Below, one piece after another: positions 54,927 through 64,000 of a stretch of DNA of 64,000 nt; the first letter of the stretch is position 1, and each line of letters opens with the position of its first letter. The DNA comes from Polaribacter marinaquae (GTDB lineage Bacteria > Bacteroidota > Bacteroidia > Flavobacteriales > Flavobacteriaceae). The notes under the pieces were generated by a model. It did no database searches. It was not told where the DNA came from and saw nothing but the letters and a program-made list of their open reading frames with translations. The position numbers were made by a program, and so were the translations under genes. The DNA is taken from NCBI RefSeq assembly GCF_038019025.1, contig NZ_CP150496.1, positions 833,501 through 897,500 of the forward strand. The letters are read 5' to 3'.

Positions 54927-56138
54927 TTATTTAAGAATTCTTACTACAATTTCATTCATAATATCTTTTGCTACTTCTACTTTAGACTTTAATTGAAATG
55001 ATTTTTCGTTTAAATCTTTATCAATTACCGTAACCTTATTGGTGTCTGTTGCAAACCCTGCTCCTTTGTCTTGTAAAGAATTTAATACAATTGCATCTAA
55101 ATTCTTTCTTTTTAATTTGCCTTTTGCATTTTCTAGTTCGTTATTAGTTTCTAAAGCAAAACCAACTAAAAATTGCTGTTTTTTAATTGCACCTAAAGAA
55201 GCTAAAATATCTTTTGTTGGTGTTAACTCTATGTCTAACGTAGCATCTTTCTTTTTTATTTTCTGAGTAGCAATGTTTTTTGGTTTATAATCAGCAACTG
55301 CTGCAGATAAAATAGCAATATCTACATCAGCAAAATAAGAATGTGCAGCGTTGTACATGTCTTCTGCAGAAACAACGTCTATTCGTTTTACTAGAGAGTG
55401 TGAAATTTTTTGATGACTTGGGCCTGAAATTAAAAAAACTTCGGCACCTAAATTTGCAGCAGCTTTTGCTATTGCAAATCCCATTTTACCAGAAGAATGA
55501 TTTCCGATAAAACGCACAGGATCTATTGCTTCATAAGTTGGACCTGCTGTTAGTAATACTTTTTTACCTTTTAAAGGTAAATTCGATAAAATATCATTTT
55601 CTATAAATGAAACAATATCTTGTGGTTCTGCCATTCTTCCTTCTCCTACCAAACCACTAGCCAATTCGCCAGAAGTTGCAGGAATTAAAATATTGCCAAA
55701 ACTTTGTAATTTATCTAAACTTTGTTTCGTAGACGGATGTATGTACATATCCAAATCCATTGCAGGCGCAAAATAGACAGGACATTTAGCAGATAAATAA
55801 GTAGCTAGTAAAAGATTGTCGCAAGTACCGTTGGTCATTTTAGACAATGTATTTGCTGTTGCAGGTGCAATTAACATATAATCTGCCCACAAACCTAAAT
55901 CTACGTGATTATTCCATAATTCATTTTCATCTTCTTTAGAATAAAAAGTTGAATGAACAGGATTTTTAGAAAGTGTAGAAAGTGTTAAAGGTGTTATAAA
56001 ATCTTTAGACGCAGGAGTCATAATAACTTTAACTTCTGCGCCTAATTTTATAAATAAACGAACTAAACTAGCCGTTTTATATGCTGCAATACCTGCAGTA
56101 ATCCCTAAAAGAACTTTCTTATCTTTTAAAACAGACAT
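54927..56138 (-). CDS. coaBC: Bifunctional phosphopantothenoylcysteine decarboxylase / phosphopantothenate-cysteine ligase
   Basis: 403 residues. CoaBC carries out two steps of coenzyme A synthesis. The N-terminal flavin decarboxylase domain shows GITAGIAAYKTASLVRLF and the PAMDLDMY segment with the conserved acceptor region near residue 130. The C-terminal synthetase domain (from about 190) shows LLTAGPTYEAIDPVRFIGNHSSGKMG, AAVADYKP and the KIKK loop. Its start codon overlaps the rpoZ stop codon by one base (TAATG), indicating coupled translation. Confidence 0.96.
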   Translation of the reverse strand: MSVLKDKKVLLGITAGIAAYKTASLVRLFIKLGAEVKVIMTPASKDFITPLTLSTLSKNPVHSTFYSKEDENELWNNHVDLGLWADYMLIAPATANTLSKMTNGTCDNLLLATYLSAKCPVYFAPAMDLDMYIHPSTKQSLDKLQSFGNILIPATSGELASGLVGEGRMAEPQDIVSFIENDILSNLPLKGKKVLLTAGPTYEAIDPVRFIGNHSSGKMGFAIAKAAANLGAEVFLISGPSHQKISHSLVKRIDVVSAEDMYNAAHSYFADVDIAILSAAVADYKPKNIATQKIKKKDATLDIELTPTKDILASLGAIKKQQFLVGFALETNNELENAKGKLKRKNLDAIVLNSLQDKGAGFATDTNKVTVIDKDLNEKSFQLKSKVEVAKDIMNEIVVRILK

Positions 56139-56458
56139 TACTCTGCTTCTGGGTTTCTATGGTATACTTTTTCGTTTAACCATTCTTCAACTGCCATTGC
56201 TGTTGGTTTTGGTAATCTTTCGTAAAACTTAGAAACTTCTATTTGTTCTTTATTTTCGAAAACTTCTTCTAAAGAATCGTTATATGTAGCAAATTCATCT
56301 AACTTATCTACTAATTCTCTTTTTAAATCAGAATTAATTTGATTTGCTCTTTTTGCTATGATAGATATTGCCTCATAAATATTTTCTGTAGGCGCTTCAA
56401 TTTCATTTTTATCGTAAGTAATAGTACTTAACGGTGCTTTTGTATCTTTATAATCCAT
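56138..56458 (-). CDS. rpoZ: DNA-directed RNA polymerase omega subunit, Bacteroidota type
   Basis: 106 residues. Omega helps assemble RNA polymerase around the beta-prime subunit. The Bacteroidota form is recognised from NIYEAISIIAKRANQINSDL, corresponding to the omega core helices, with a longer acidic C-terminal half ending in PKPTAMAVEEWLNEKVYHR. The gene lies between bamD (9 bp gap) and coaBC (1-bp overlap), a conserved order in this phylum. Confidence 0.9.
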   Translation of the reverse strand: MDYKDTKAPLSTITYDKNEIEAPTENIYEAISIIAKRANQINSDLKRELVDKLDEFATYNDSLEEVFENKEQIEVSKFYERLPKPTAMAVEEWLNEKVYHRNPEAE

Positions 56459-56467
56459 CTTAAATAA

Positions 56468-57328
56468 TTATTTCTTTTGTATATTCTGTAATTCTTTCTG
56501 CTTTGCAATTAAAGCTTCTACTCTAATTTTTTCTGCTTCTAATGTAGCTACCATTTTATCAGAATCTTCCATAAATTGAGATTCAGGAAAACTCTTTTTT
56601 AATCTCTGATATGCTTTCATTGCAGCTTCAATTCTTTCAGGCTTTCTTCTATCTGTGCTTTTTAACACAAAATCATGCGCCGCTTTTAATCTATAATATA
56701 AAGCTTCTTCTTTAAATTTTGTTCCTAAAAAGTCTTCTAGTAAATTATCAAAAGCTTGTATAGATGCTTTGTAATTTCTTAAATCGTAATCTGCCGTTCT
56801 GTAATAAGTTTTCGCAATTTCGAAATATTTTCTTTCTAACTTAGTTCTAAGTTCAGAATAATATTTGTTTGCTTCTGCAATTTTATCAGAATCTGGATAC
56901 GTGTTTATAAAACTTTGAAAAGATTCTAATGCTTTGTTTGTATCTGTAGGATCGATACTAAATCTTGGTGATGCCAATTTATAACTGTATGCAGATAAAA
57001 ATGCAGCTTCTTCTTTTTTAGAACTCTTTGGATAACTTTTTGTAAAACGGTCGTAATAATATGCTGCTTGCGCGTAATTTTTTACATTAAAATTAGATTG
57101 CGCAACCATAAATTGTATACGCTCCATTTGAGGTTTACCTCTGTAGGTTGGTGTTACTTTTTCGAATAAACGTAAAGCCTTACTGTATTTCTGACTTTCG
57201 TACATCTTTACAGCCATCTTATACTGCTCTTCTGATGTACCTTTATTTAATACTTTTTGATATTCACCACAAGAAAACAGTAGTAAACTAAGAACAAATA
57301 AATACGCTAAATTTTTAATTTTTTGCAT
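56468..57328 (-). CDS. bamD: Outer membrane assembly lipoprotein BamD
   Basis: 286 residues. BamD is the essential lipoprotein partner of BamA in outer membrane protein insertion. The lipoprotein signal has its cysteine at C20 (LLLFSC). TPR repeats follow (AVKMYESQKYSKALRLFEKV, AQAAYYYDRFTKSYPKS, ALESFQSFINTYPDSDKIAEA). The C-terminal 60 residues are a lysine-rich helix. A TAATTTTG promoter box on the minus strand (57333-57340) lies 4 bp before the start codon, so the transcript may have a very short leader. Confidence 0.93.
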   Translation of the reverse strand: MQKIKNLAYLFVLSLLLFSCGEYQKVLNKGTSEEQYKMAVKMYESQKYSKALRLFEKVTPTYRGKPQMERIQFMVAQSNFNVKNYAQAAYYYDRFTKSYPKSSKKEEAAFLSAYSYKLASPRFSIDPTDTNKALESFQSFINTYPDSDKIAEANKYYSELRTKLERKYFEIAKTYYRTADYDLRNYKASIQAFDNLLEDFLGTKFKEEALYYRLKAAHDFVLKSTDRRKPERIEAAMKAYQRLKKSFPESQFMEDSDKMVATLEAEKIRVEALIAKQKELQNIQKK

Positions 57329-57332
57329 CGGG

Positions 57333-57340
57333 CAAAATTA
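57333..57340 (-). promoter_or_regulatory. Bacteroidota -7 box for bamD
   Basis: TAATTTTG on the minus strand matches TAnnTTTG, immediately before the bamD start codon. Confidence 0.45.
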
Positions 57341-57453
57341 GTGATTAATTATGGATAAATAAAACGATTTTTTACACAGTTGTTTATGCTATGTAATTTT
57401 CATTACAAAACAACAAAAAATAGCCATAAACCGCTACTAAAAGTTTGTTAATA

Positions 57454-57963
57454 TTAAACTTCTTCTTCTGGCGCTGTGATTAATTGCTTGATGTCATTAT
57501 CAAATAAATAAAAACCACTTTTATCGTCTCCTATTAAACTAATCTTATCTAAAATATTTCTAGCCAAAGCTTCTTCTTCTATTTGCTCTGAAACGTACCA
57601 CTGTAAAAAGTTATGTGTTGCATAATCTTTTTCTTGTAAACAGATATCTACCAAATCGTTTATAGATTCTGATACTGCTACTTCGTGATTAAATAATTCT
57701 TGAAACATTTCTTTAAATGAACCAAAAGAAACTGGTGGCGCTGCTAAAGGAGAAATAATTGCATGCCCACCTCTTTCATTAATAAACTTTACCAATTTTA
57801 GCATGTGCATTCTCTCTTCGTCAGAATGTGCGTACATAAATTGAGAAACACCTTCAAAACCTTGTGTTTCTGCCCATGACGCCATTGCTAAATATACTTG
57901 AGAAGATTGTGCCTCTACCGTTACCTGTTTGTTTAATGCGTCTTGAATTTTTGGTTTTAACAT
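57454..57963 (-). CDS. Non-haem ferritin
   Basis: 169 residues, normal for bacterial FtnA. It stores iron in a 24-subunit cage. Ferroxidase ligands are visible in the four-helix bundle: the first-helix Glu in VTVEAQSSQVYLAMASWAE, then HSDEERMHMLKLV (Glu and His), and the third-helix EKDYATHNFLQWYVSEQIEEEALA. It is 21 bp downstream of dapA and probably cotranscribed with it. The 125-bp gap to bamD has no clear feature other than the bamD promoter. Confidence 0.93.
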   Translation of the reverse strand: MLKPKIQDALNKQVTVEAQSSQVYLAMASWAETQGFEGVSQFMYAHSDEERMHMLKLVKFINERGGHAIISPLAAPPVSFGSFKEMFQELFNHEVAVSESINDLVDICLQEKDYATHNFLQWYVSEQIEEEALARNILDKISLIGDDKSGFYLFDNDIKQLITAPEEEV

Positions 57964-57984
57964 GTTTTATCTTTTTTAGTAAAG

Positions 57985-58860
57985 TTAAAAGTTTTTTACA
58001 AAATTAGCAATTTTTGCTTGAAGTGTTGCACTTGCTTTTACCAAAGGCAATCGTACTTCATTTTTACAAATACCTAATTCTTGTAAAACTGTTTTTATTC
58101 CGGCCGGATTATTTTCTTCAAAAATCAAATCAATAATAGACATTAATCTAAAATGCATTGCAAAACCTTCTTTGTTATTGCCTTCTAAACCATCTTTTAT
58201 TAATGTAGAAAATTCTTTAGGATATGCTTGCCCAATAACAGAAATTACACCAGAACCGCCTGCAAGCGCAATACTTAATGCCAAATCATCATCACCAGAA
58301 ATAACTAAAAAGTCTTTTGGCTTGTTCTTTATCAACTCTAAATATTGTTGCATATTATTACCTGCTTCTTTTATACCTACAATGTTTTCAAAATCGTTTG
58401 CAAGTCTAATCGTCGTTTCAGCATCCATGTTTTTTGCTGTTCTACCAGGTACATTATATAAAATAATTGGCTTTTCTGTTGCTTCTGAAATTGCTTTAAA
58501 ATGCTGATAAAAACCTTCTTGCGTTGGCTTGCTGTAATATGGCGCTACAGATAAAATACCATCTATATTCTCTAAATTGGTTGTTTTTATATCTTTAACA
58601 ACCTCTAAAGTATTATTACCACCAATTCCTAAAACTAAAGGAACTCTACCCGCATTTGTAGTTACAATAACATCTATAATTTTTAGTTTTTCTTCTTTAC
58701 TTATAGTTGCACTTTCTGCAGTTGTACCGTTTATTACTAAATAATTGGTACCATTTTCTATATTAAAATTAACTAATTTAATTAGTGCATCGAAATCTAC
58801 ACTTAAATCTTCATTAAAAGGTGTAACTAAAGCTACTCCTGTTCCTATAAACTTTTGCAT
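57985..58860 (-). CDS. dapA: 4-hydroxy-tetrahydrodipicolinate synthase
   Basis: 291 residues. DapA condenses pyruvate with aspartate semialdehyde, the first committed step of lysine and diaminopimelate synthesis. Visible motifs are [10 protein letters not shown] near residue 45, the [10 protein letters not shown] segment with the catalytic Tyr near 136, GIKEAG with the Schiff-base lysine near 164, and the GDD-containing [17 protein letters not shown] box (minus strand, 58881-58888) lies 20 bp before the start codon. Confidence 0.96.
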   Translation of the reverse strand: MQKFIGTGVALVTPFNEDLSVDFDALIKLVNFNIENGTNYLVINGTTAESATISKEEKLKIIDVIVTTNAGRVPLVLGIGGNNTLEVVKDIKTTNLENIDGILSVAPYYSKPTQEGFYQHFKAISEATEKPIILYNVPGRTAKNMDAETTIRLANDFENIVGIKEAGNNMQQYLELIKNKPKDFLVISGDDDLALSIALAGGSGVISVIGQAYPKEFSTLIKDGLEGNNKEGFAMHFRLMSIIDLIFEENNPAGIKTVLQELGICKNEVRLPLVKASATLQAKIANFVKNF

Positions 58861-58880
58861 TCTATAAATATTTTGATAGA

Positions 58881-58888
58881 CAAAATTA
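58881..58888 (-). promoter_or_regulatory. Bacteroidota -7 box for dapA
   Basis: TAATTTTG on the minus strand matches TAnnTTTG, at a normal distance from the dapA start codon. Confidence 0.55.
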
Positions 58889-58964
58889 CAATTTTAAGAT
58901 TAATATTTTACCGATTTTAATCTCTATTAGAAAGAATAAACAACTTTAAAAAGAAAGTTTAATT

Positions 58965-59480
58965 TTATAGCTTTTTTAAAATCTGTAAGTATTTTTTAAC
59001 TTCTTCTGTAAAAGTTTTGTAATTTTTTATTTCAGATGTAATTTCTAAATGATAAAGCTTAGAATTCACATTAGAAAATCCTACTTTAAAATCTGCTTTA
59101 CTTTGTAAAACGGCTGTTTCTAAATACATATTATTTTCATTAAAATAACCAACTAACAAGTCTAAAGGTTCGTCTAAAAAGCTTTTAAAGTTCGTTTGAA
59201 AATAATTTCCGCTCCAGTTTATGTCTTTCTCTGTAAAATGTTTGTAAGAAATTTCATCGTTTTTATTAAAATCTCTTTTGCTGTAAATTTTCACATTTTT
59301 GACTCCCAAAGTATTTTCAAAAACTTTTTGTAAGTCTGTCTCTGCTGATATTTCTTCTGAAGTAATGATACCAACAGATTGTATTTTTTTTAAAGTTGAC
59401 GCACTCGTTTCTTCTTTTAACGAAACTAATTTATCTAGTTTCTTTTTTAAAACGCGCTCTTTTAATCCTTTAAAAATCAT
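58965..59480 (-). CDS. Small conserved hypothetical protein (DUF6913-like)
   Basis: 171 residues without a signal peptide or membrane helix. It begins with a basic helix (MIFKGLKERVLKKKLDKL), followed by an alpha/beta region (VGIITSEEI, VKNVKIYSKRDFNK) and ends with LDLLVGYFNENNMYLE and a C-terminal helix. I recognise it only as a flavobacterial protein commonly found next to dapA. No catalytic motif is visible. It is 104 bp upstream of dapA on the same strand. Confidence 0.65.
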   Translation of the reverse strand: MIFKGLKERVLKKKLDKLVSLKEETSASTLKKIQSVGIITSEEISAETDLQKVFENTLGVKNVKIYSKRDFNKNDEISYKHFTEKDINWSGNYFQTNFKSFLDEPLDLLVGYFNENNMYLETAVLQSKADFKVGFSNVNSKLYHLEITSEIKNYKTFTEEVKKYLQILKKL

Positions 59481-59910
59481 TTAGTATCTATTTGAAAAAA
59501 AATAAAAATAGTAATTATTATCTTAAGTTTCTTGATTAATTATGCATCATTTTAGTGTAACATTTACCTAATTATTTGCAATAACATAGAATCAATTTTG
59601 TTTTTGATGTTGTAAAATTATAAATACTGAAAAAACAGTAATTACATCGATTGCAAAAAAAGAACACCTAAAACACTATTAAACAATAAAATACACAATC
59701 AAAAACTTATAAAACCTTTAAATAAATTAAGAATTAATGATTTTTTTTATTTTTAATTTGTTTTTTTAACATATTTTTTACTATTATTGTAATGTTGTTT
59801 GATAATTCATTATCAAATAATATTTAACCCCTAACTGGTAAATAATTTTTATACGTTCTTTTTGCCCTAACAAAATCTACGTTATTATTATAAAAGCATT
59901 TACCCCTATC
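59481..59910. other. AT-rich intergenic region with one 20-bp dyad
   Basis: No gene is supported here. The only clear structure is a perfect inverted repeat, TTTGATAA (59798-59805) and TTATCAAA (59810-59817), around TTCA. It could be an operator or a small-RNA hairpin; the terminator-like hairpin at 59912-59945 lies about 95 bp further on the plus strand. Confidence 0.4.
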
Positions 59911-59911
59911 T

Positions 59912-59945
59912 AAAAAAGCAACTACCTAAAAGTAGTTGCTTTTTT
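59912..59945. terminator. bidirectional terminator
   Basis: A 14-bp stem (59912-59925 with 59932-59945) with a 6-nt loop and A/T flanks lies just after the stop codon of the permease-peptidase gene on the minus strand. Confidence 0.8.
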
Positions 59946-59970
59946 TGTGCTCTAAATTAACCTGAAGAAG

Positions 59971-62900
59971 TTATAATTTCATCCTATTATCATCAGATTT
60001 TGTATCAATTAATTTATTGTACGGATCTACACCTACCTCTATAGGCTTTTTATCTACAATAATAGAAATTGTGTTACGAATTTGTGTAATCTTATGCTTT
60101 TCTAAATACAATTGCTTTTCTTTTTTTACACCGTCTTTTTCTTCTTCAGTAAAAATACCGATATCTATATAATCTTCTAATTTAACAGACAACAAAGGTT
60201 TGCTTAACTTCTCGTTTGTATAACTTAATGTATCACCTACTTTTTGGCCATAATATTTTTTCCCTTTTTCATCATTTCTGTATTTAGAAACCTCAAATTC
60301 AATATCAACTTTATATTTTCCGTTTTCTAAAGCTGTAGATTTTGCATCAACAATTCTGTTTTTGTACAACGTAACTGTTTCAAACATATCTTTAATAACA
60401 TATTTTAAAGAATCTGGTGTTACCTCTTTAATATAATTTACCATTTCTAAAGAAGTTGTATAAGGTGCTTCTTGAAACTTTACTTTTTCTACATATTTTT
60501 TTAAAGCATTATTTAATTTTTCTTCACCTAAATAATCGCTTAATGCATAAAATACTAAAGATCCTTTTTGGTAACGAATATAACCTTGCCCATCATTGTA
60601 CATTAATGGTTTTTCTCTTTTAGTTTCTAAAGTTCTTTGAATCAAATAACCGTCTAGTGCTTCTTTTAAAAACGTTCGCATTTTTGGCTTACCATTTTGA
60701 TGTTCTAAAACTTTTAATGCTACATATTCCGATAAACTTTCTGATAACATTGTTGCGCCTAAAACATCTGCACCAATTACTTGATGTGCCCACCATTGAT
60801 GCGCTACTTCATGAGCCGTTACCGCAAAAGGATAATCTACTCCGTCATCATTTGTATCATCTACAGCCGCAATAAAACCAAATCCTTCTGAAAACGGAAT
60901 TGTGTTTGCAAATGATTGGGCAAATGTACCTTGTGTTCTCGGAAACTCTATAATTCTTAATTGTTTGTGTTGATACGGACTAAAGTTTTTCTCGTTATAA
61001 TTAATAGACGCTTTCATACCTTTTAGCATTCTGTCTAAATTATAATCGTGTTGTTTATGATAATAAATTTCTAAACTTATTCCTTTCCAAATTTCTTTTT
61101 TAACTTCATATTTTGCTGAATTAAATGCATAGAAATTCAACATTTTACTATCCATTTTATAATGAAAATACTTTCGATTTCCTTCTGTCCATTCTTTTTG
61201 CAAATAACCAGGCGCAATCGCTATTTGATCTTCGGATGTTGATACGGTTGCTTCAAAATCTATCCAATCAGAATCTTTAGAAATATAAGTATTACCCAAT
61301 TCTGTAGAGTCAGTTGGTAACGGACGTAAATTATTTGGTGGTAAATCGTATTTTTTTCTCGTTTTATCATCAATCAATTCTCCACCCGAAGAATATCCTA
61401 AAGAAGGAAACATCGAAAAATTATTGATAAATGTTCCGTTTGCTAAAACTGGCGATTTTCTTTGAAAAACAGTGTTTTCTTTACTTTTTACATGCACAGT
61501 AAGTTGTAATGAATCACCCGGTAAAATTTTATTTTCAAACTTGTAAATATCAAAATTAAAAACCGTGTCTTCTAAAACTAAATTGTTTGGTTTATTAAAT
61601 TCGAACGTACTTTCTAACGAATTATGATTTAAGAAAATACTATCAATTGCTGTATCTGTTTTATTAATCATTGTAAAAACAGCGTTTGCTTTATAGGTTC
61701 TTTTCTTAGGAAAAATAGCAACATCTGCTTTTACAGCAACAATTCTTGGTTGCTTATAATTCTCGTATTTTTTATATGATTTTTCCCATTTTACAGCATT
61801 TAATTCTGCTTGTTTAGATGCAGAATTTTTCTCTTTAGATCTTGTTGCTGTATAAATAGTTGCACCCAAACTTATAAAAGCAACGGCAACAACCACCAAA
61901 CTAAATATTTGCGGCATCTTAAATCTAGATACAGCTATGTTTAATCTTTCTGAAAAAGAATTTGGTATGCCTCTAACCCAAAATAAAATACTTAAAATCA
62001 ATAAAATTGTTCCGCCTAAAATCCAATACAATTTGTACCATAAATATCTAGATAATGCAGATCCATAACCATTCATATCAGAATAACTAAAACCTGGCCC
62101 TTCGTTATATTTAAAAATTGCCAATTCAATTCCTATTAAATCTAAAAACGGAATTCCGATTGCTAATATTAGCAATACCAACAAACCTAAATACTGATTT
62201 TTAAATAGTGTTTGAATAAATATTGCTAAAAATGCCCAAACCACATAATTTAAAAATTTTAAACCAAATAATTCTTGAATATACAGCCCTATCTCAAAGT
62301 TATAATAGCCTTGATATACTTGAAACAACATACCAGAAACCATAATTACAGCCAATAAAACCAATTGCATTTTTAAAATAGCGATAAACTTAGAAAATAA
62401 AAGCGTCCAGTTTGGTACCGGTGTGCTATCTACCAAATGATTAATTTTTGCAATTCTTGCTCTTTGCACCAACATACCTGCATATAAAAAAGTACAAATA
62501 TTAATTACAAACAGGCTAAAAATGTTTCCGCCACCTAACATTTGCCAAGTTACAGGCAATGTATCTGTTCCAAAAATTTCACTTGAAATAAATAAAGTAC
62601 CAAACAGCATTAAAAGCCCTACAATTAATATTGATATAAATGGTAAACTTTTAAAAATGTATTTAAAATCGATGTTAGACAATTTCCACATCACTTTTAG
62701 GTTTTGTAAAAACGAATAATCATAAGTTACTTTAGGCAAAGTAATTTTTGTAACTCCGCTAAAGTTAGATTTTGTAACTCTTTCTGATTTTGATTTTTTT
62801 AACGAAAATGTTACTGCATTTTGGGTAAATTTAAAATACTTATAAACCAATCCAAAGATTAAACTAGATACTAATAACCATATCAAACGATTATAAATTA

Positions 62901-63627
62901 CTAGTTTACCTATCGGAATTTGCAATTCATTCTGCTCAGAAACAGTCCAATATTTTGTATAATAAGAAGACGCAGAAGAGCCAAAAGGATCTAACAACGC
63001 TAATAAACTTGCTTGTTCTGGATCTGATAAAATGCTAGAAATTGCCCCTTCTATAAACATTAAAATAATTACTGTAATAAACCCAGCGGTTACATTTCTA
63101 GAAAAAGTAACCACAGCAAAAACTACGGCACCAAAAAATAAAACATTTGGTAAAATATAAACCAAATAGGTTTTTAAATAGGTAACAATATTAAAATTTG
63201 CAACAATGTCTTGATTGGTTCCTGGAAATCGAAAACCAATAATCATACCTAAAGCTATCACTAAAACAATCGCAGAAACCACCACGATTCCGCTAAAAAA
63301 TTTAGCAAATAAATAATTAGCCTTCGTAAAAGGATACGAATATAAAATGGTATGCATTTCACTTTTAAAATCTCTATAAATTGAAACACCAATAATAGAC
63401 GGAAATAAAAAGAAAATTAAAGTGGTAAACCCATTAAATAAACCTGTAATGCCTATTGGCGAGTTTACAATTCGAGAAGAACCCATGGTTCCTGTAATTC
63501 CGTCCCAGATACCTGCAGATGTTGCTGATAAGAAGAAAGAAATTATTAAAAATATTGAAATATAAATGTAAAAAACTGGCTTGTTAAACCAATATTTTAA
63601 TTCTTGTTTAAAAATTGTAGAAAACAT
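59971..63627 (-). CDS. ABC-2 type permease fused to M1-family aminopeptidase
   Basis: 1218 residues. The first 560 residues hold two ABC-2-like permease halves with about 12 membrane helices (FNGFTTLIFFLFPSIIGVSIYRDF near residue 65). One more helix near 575-595 leads into a large extracytoplasmic region. Its M1 peptidase core has the zinc motif HEVAHQWW (H937, H941) and the downstream Glu in SESLSEYVALK. The peptidase would face the periplasm. The partial ATPase gene just upstream supplies the energy subunit. Fusions of this kind occur in Bacteroidota; the transported substrate is unknown. Confidence 0.88.
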   Translation of the reverse strand: MFSTIFKQELKYWFNKPVFYIYISIFLIISFFLSATSAGIWDGITGTMGSSRIVNSPIGITGLFNGFTTLIFFLFPSIIGVSIYRDFKSEMHTILYSYPFTKANYLFAKFFSGIVVVSAIVLVIALGMIIGFRFPGTNQDIVANFNIVTYLKTYLVYILPNVLFFGAVVFAVVTFSRNVTAGFITVIILMFIEGAISSILSDPEQASLLALLDPFGSSASSYYTKYWTVSEQNELQIPIGKLVIYNRLIWLLVSSLIFGLVYKYFKFTQNAVTFSLKKSKSERVTKSNFSGVTKITLPKVTYDYSFLQNLKVMWKLSNIDFKYIFKSLPFISILIVGLLMLFGTLFISSEIFGTDTLPVTWQMLGGGNIFSLFVINICTFLYAGMLVQRARIAKINHLVDSTPVPNWTLLFSKFIAILKMQLVLLAVIMVSGMLFQVYQGYYNFEIGLYIQELFGLKFLNYVVWAFLAIFIQTLFKNQYLGLLVLLILAIGIPFLDLIGIELAIFKYNEGPGFSYSDMNGYGSALSRYLWYKLYWILGGTILLILSILFWVRGIPNSFSERLNIAVSRFKMPQIFSLVVVAVAFISLGATIYTATRSKEKNSASKQAELNAVKWEKSYKKYENYKQPRIVAVKADVAIFPKKRTYKANAVFTMINKTDTAIDSIFLNHNSLESTFEFNKPNNLVLEDTVFNFDIYKFENKILPGDSLQLTVHVKSKENTVFQRKSPVLANGTFINNFSMFPSLGYSSGGELIDDKTRKKYDLPPNNLRPLPTDSTELGNTYISKDSDWIDFEATVSTSEDQIAIAPGYLQKEWTEGNRKYFHYKMDSKMLNFYAFNSAKYEVKKEIWKGISLEIYYHKQHDYNLDRMLKGMKASINYNEKNFSPYQHKQLRIIEFPRTQGTFAQSFANTIPFSEGFGFIAAVDDTNDDGVDYPFAVTAHEVAHQWWAHQVIGADVLGATMLSESLSEYVALKVLEHQNGKPKMRTFLKEALDGYLIQRTLETKREKPLMYNDGQGYIRYQKGSLVFYALSDYLGEEKLNNALKKYVEKVKFQEAPYTTSLEMVNYIKEVTPDSLKYVIKDMFETVTLYKNRIVDAKSTALENGKYKVDIEFEVSKYRNDEKGKKYYGQKVGDTLSYTNEKLSKPLLSVKLEDYIDIGIFTEEEKDGVKKEKQLYLEKHKITQIRNTISIIVDKKPIEVGVDPYNKLIDTKSDDNRMKL

Positions 63628-63705
63628 AATAAAATAGTTTTAAGCGATTCGTTTTAAATATTCTTTTTTTTGAGTTTTGTAACTAAAACTCTTCATCAAA
63701 AACTA

Positions 63706-64000
63706 TTAATTGGTTAAAACTGGTTCATCTTGTTTTAAAGCTATAAAATACACATCATCTAATTGCGGTGTTGCCTTAACAAAGTCATCCGAGGGTTTTT
63801 CTAAAGCGTGTACTCTAATATTTAATGTATCATCAGCATTAAAATTTCTAGACAAAACGTTGAACAACTTCATATTTTCTTCTAAATCATCTTTTTGGAT
63901 TACTTTGGTCCAAATAGTATTCTCTAATTCTTCTGTTGCTTTTTTAGGCGTGCTATGTTTTAAGATTTTACCACCATTTAAAATAGCCATCTCATTACAC
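63706..64000 (-). CDS. ABC transporter ATP-binding protein, C-terminal part
   Basis: Cut by the right window edge: the frame continues upstream of the ATG at 63988-63990 as CNEMAILNGGKILKH, the usual end of an ABC ATPase core after its H-loop. About 98 residues are visible, including a C-terminal accessory region typical of ABC-2 exporters. The Walker motifs lie outside the window. It ends 78 bp before the permease-peptidase gene and is presumably its ATPase. Confidence 0.82.
   Translation of the reverse strand, partial: CNEMAILNGGKILKHSTPKKATEELENTIWTKVIQKDDLEENMKLFNVLSRNFNADDTLNIRVHALEKPSDDFVKATPQLDDVYFIALKQDEPVLTN

Noticed and set aside
1..64000. CRISPR arrays, tRNA, rRNA or insertion sequences
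   Set aside because: No regularly spaced short direct repeats, tRNA-like cloverleaf, rRNA stretch or transposase gene was recognised.

Overview
The window is chromosomal DNA from a marine-type member of the Flavobacteriaceae (Bacteroidota; Polaribacter-like is an inference). The DNA is AT-rich, promoters follow the Bacteroidota TAnnTTTG pattern, and Shine-Dalgarno sites are weak. There are SusC/SusD genes, type IX secretion sorting domains, a PorD-family gene, a bacillithiol gene (bshC) and the Bacteroidota form of RNA polymerase omega. No rRNA, tRNA, CRISPR array or transposase was seen.

Layout. 1-14.2 kb is housekeeping and small accessory genes: the 3' end of a NamZ-type muramidase gene, a periplasmic thioredoxin, a fatty acid hydroxylase superfamily protein, a YkgJ-like protein, argS, lpdA, a LysM protein, rlmF, bshC, a secreted M14 peptidase, a YchJ-like protein and small hypotheticals. 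14.2-36.1 kb is a polysaccharide utilisation locus on the minus strand, most likely for laminarin (beta-1,3/1,6-glucan). In transcription order it holds a membrane-spanning LuxR-type regulator, SusC, SusD, a surface glycan-binding lipoprotein with duplicated CBM-like modules, a GH16 laminarinase, a GH149-like phosphorylase, GH17, a GH-A clan glycosidase, GH30 and a GPH-type sugar transporter. A T9SS-exported two-repeat protein follows. Its promoter shares a 29-bp block (28 identical) with the susC promoter at the same distance from the start codon, so it probably belongs to the same regulon. 36.4-45.8 kb is one 3135-residue exported protein with thrombospondin type 3 repeats, interposed domains and a T9SS sorting domain.

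47.0-50.2 kb is the most unusual part. A two-gene module encodes a VirE_N/BT4734-like primase-type protein with a PriCT_2-like tail and a 600-residue reverse transcriptase with intact catalytic motifs. Between them lies a predicted structured RNA of about 150 nt closed by a perfect 11-bp helix. The module is bounded by two attC-like imperfect palindromes that share GCTAA/TTAGC ends. The RT stop codon, and the stop codon of the convergent glycosyltransferase gene, both lie inside the core of the downstream palindrome. I read this as a cassette-like retroelement or defence module that I cannot assign to a named system.

50.2-64 kb returns to core genes: a glycosyltransferase, fabI, recN, porD, coaBC, rpoZ, bamD, ferritin, dapA, a small hypothetical protein, an ABC permease fused to an M1 aminopeptidase, and the start-truncated gene of its ATPase. 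Two copies of a related conserved RNA-like element (near 4.7 kb and 51.3 kb) resemble the flavobacterial Flavo-1 type of motif.
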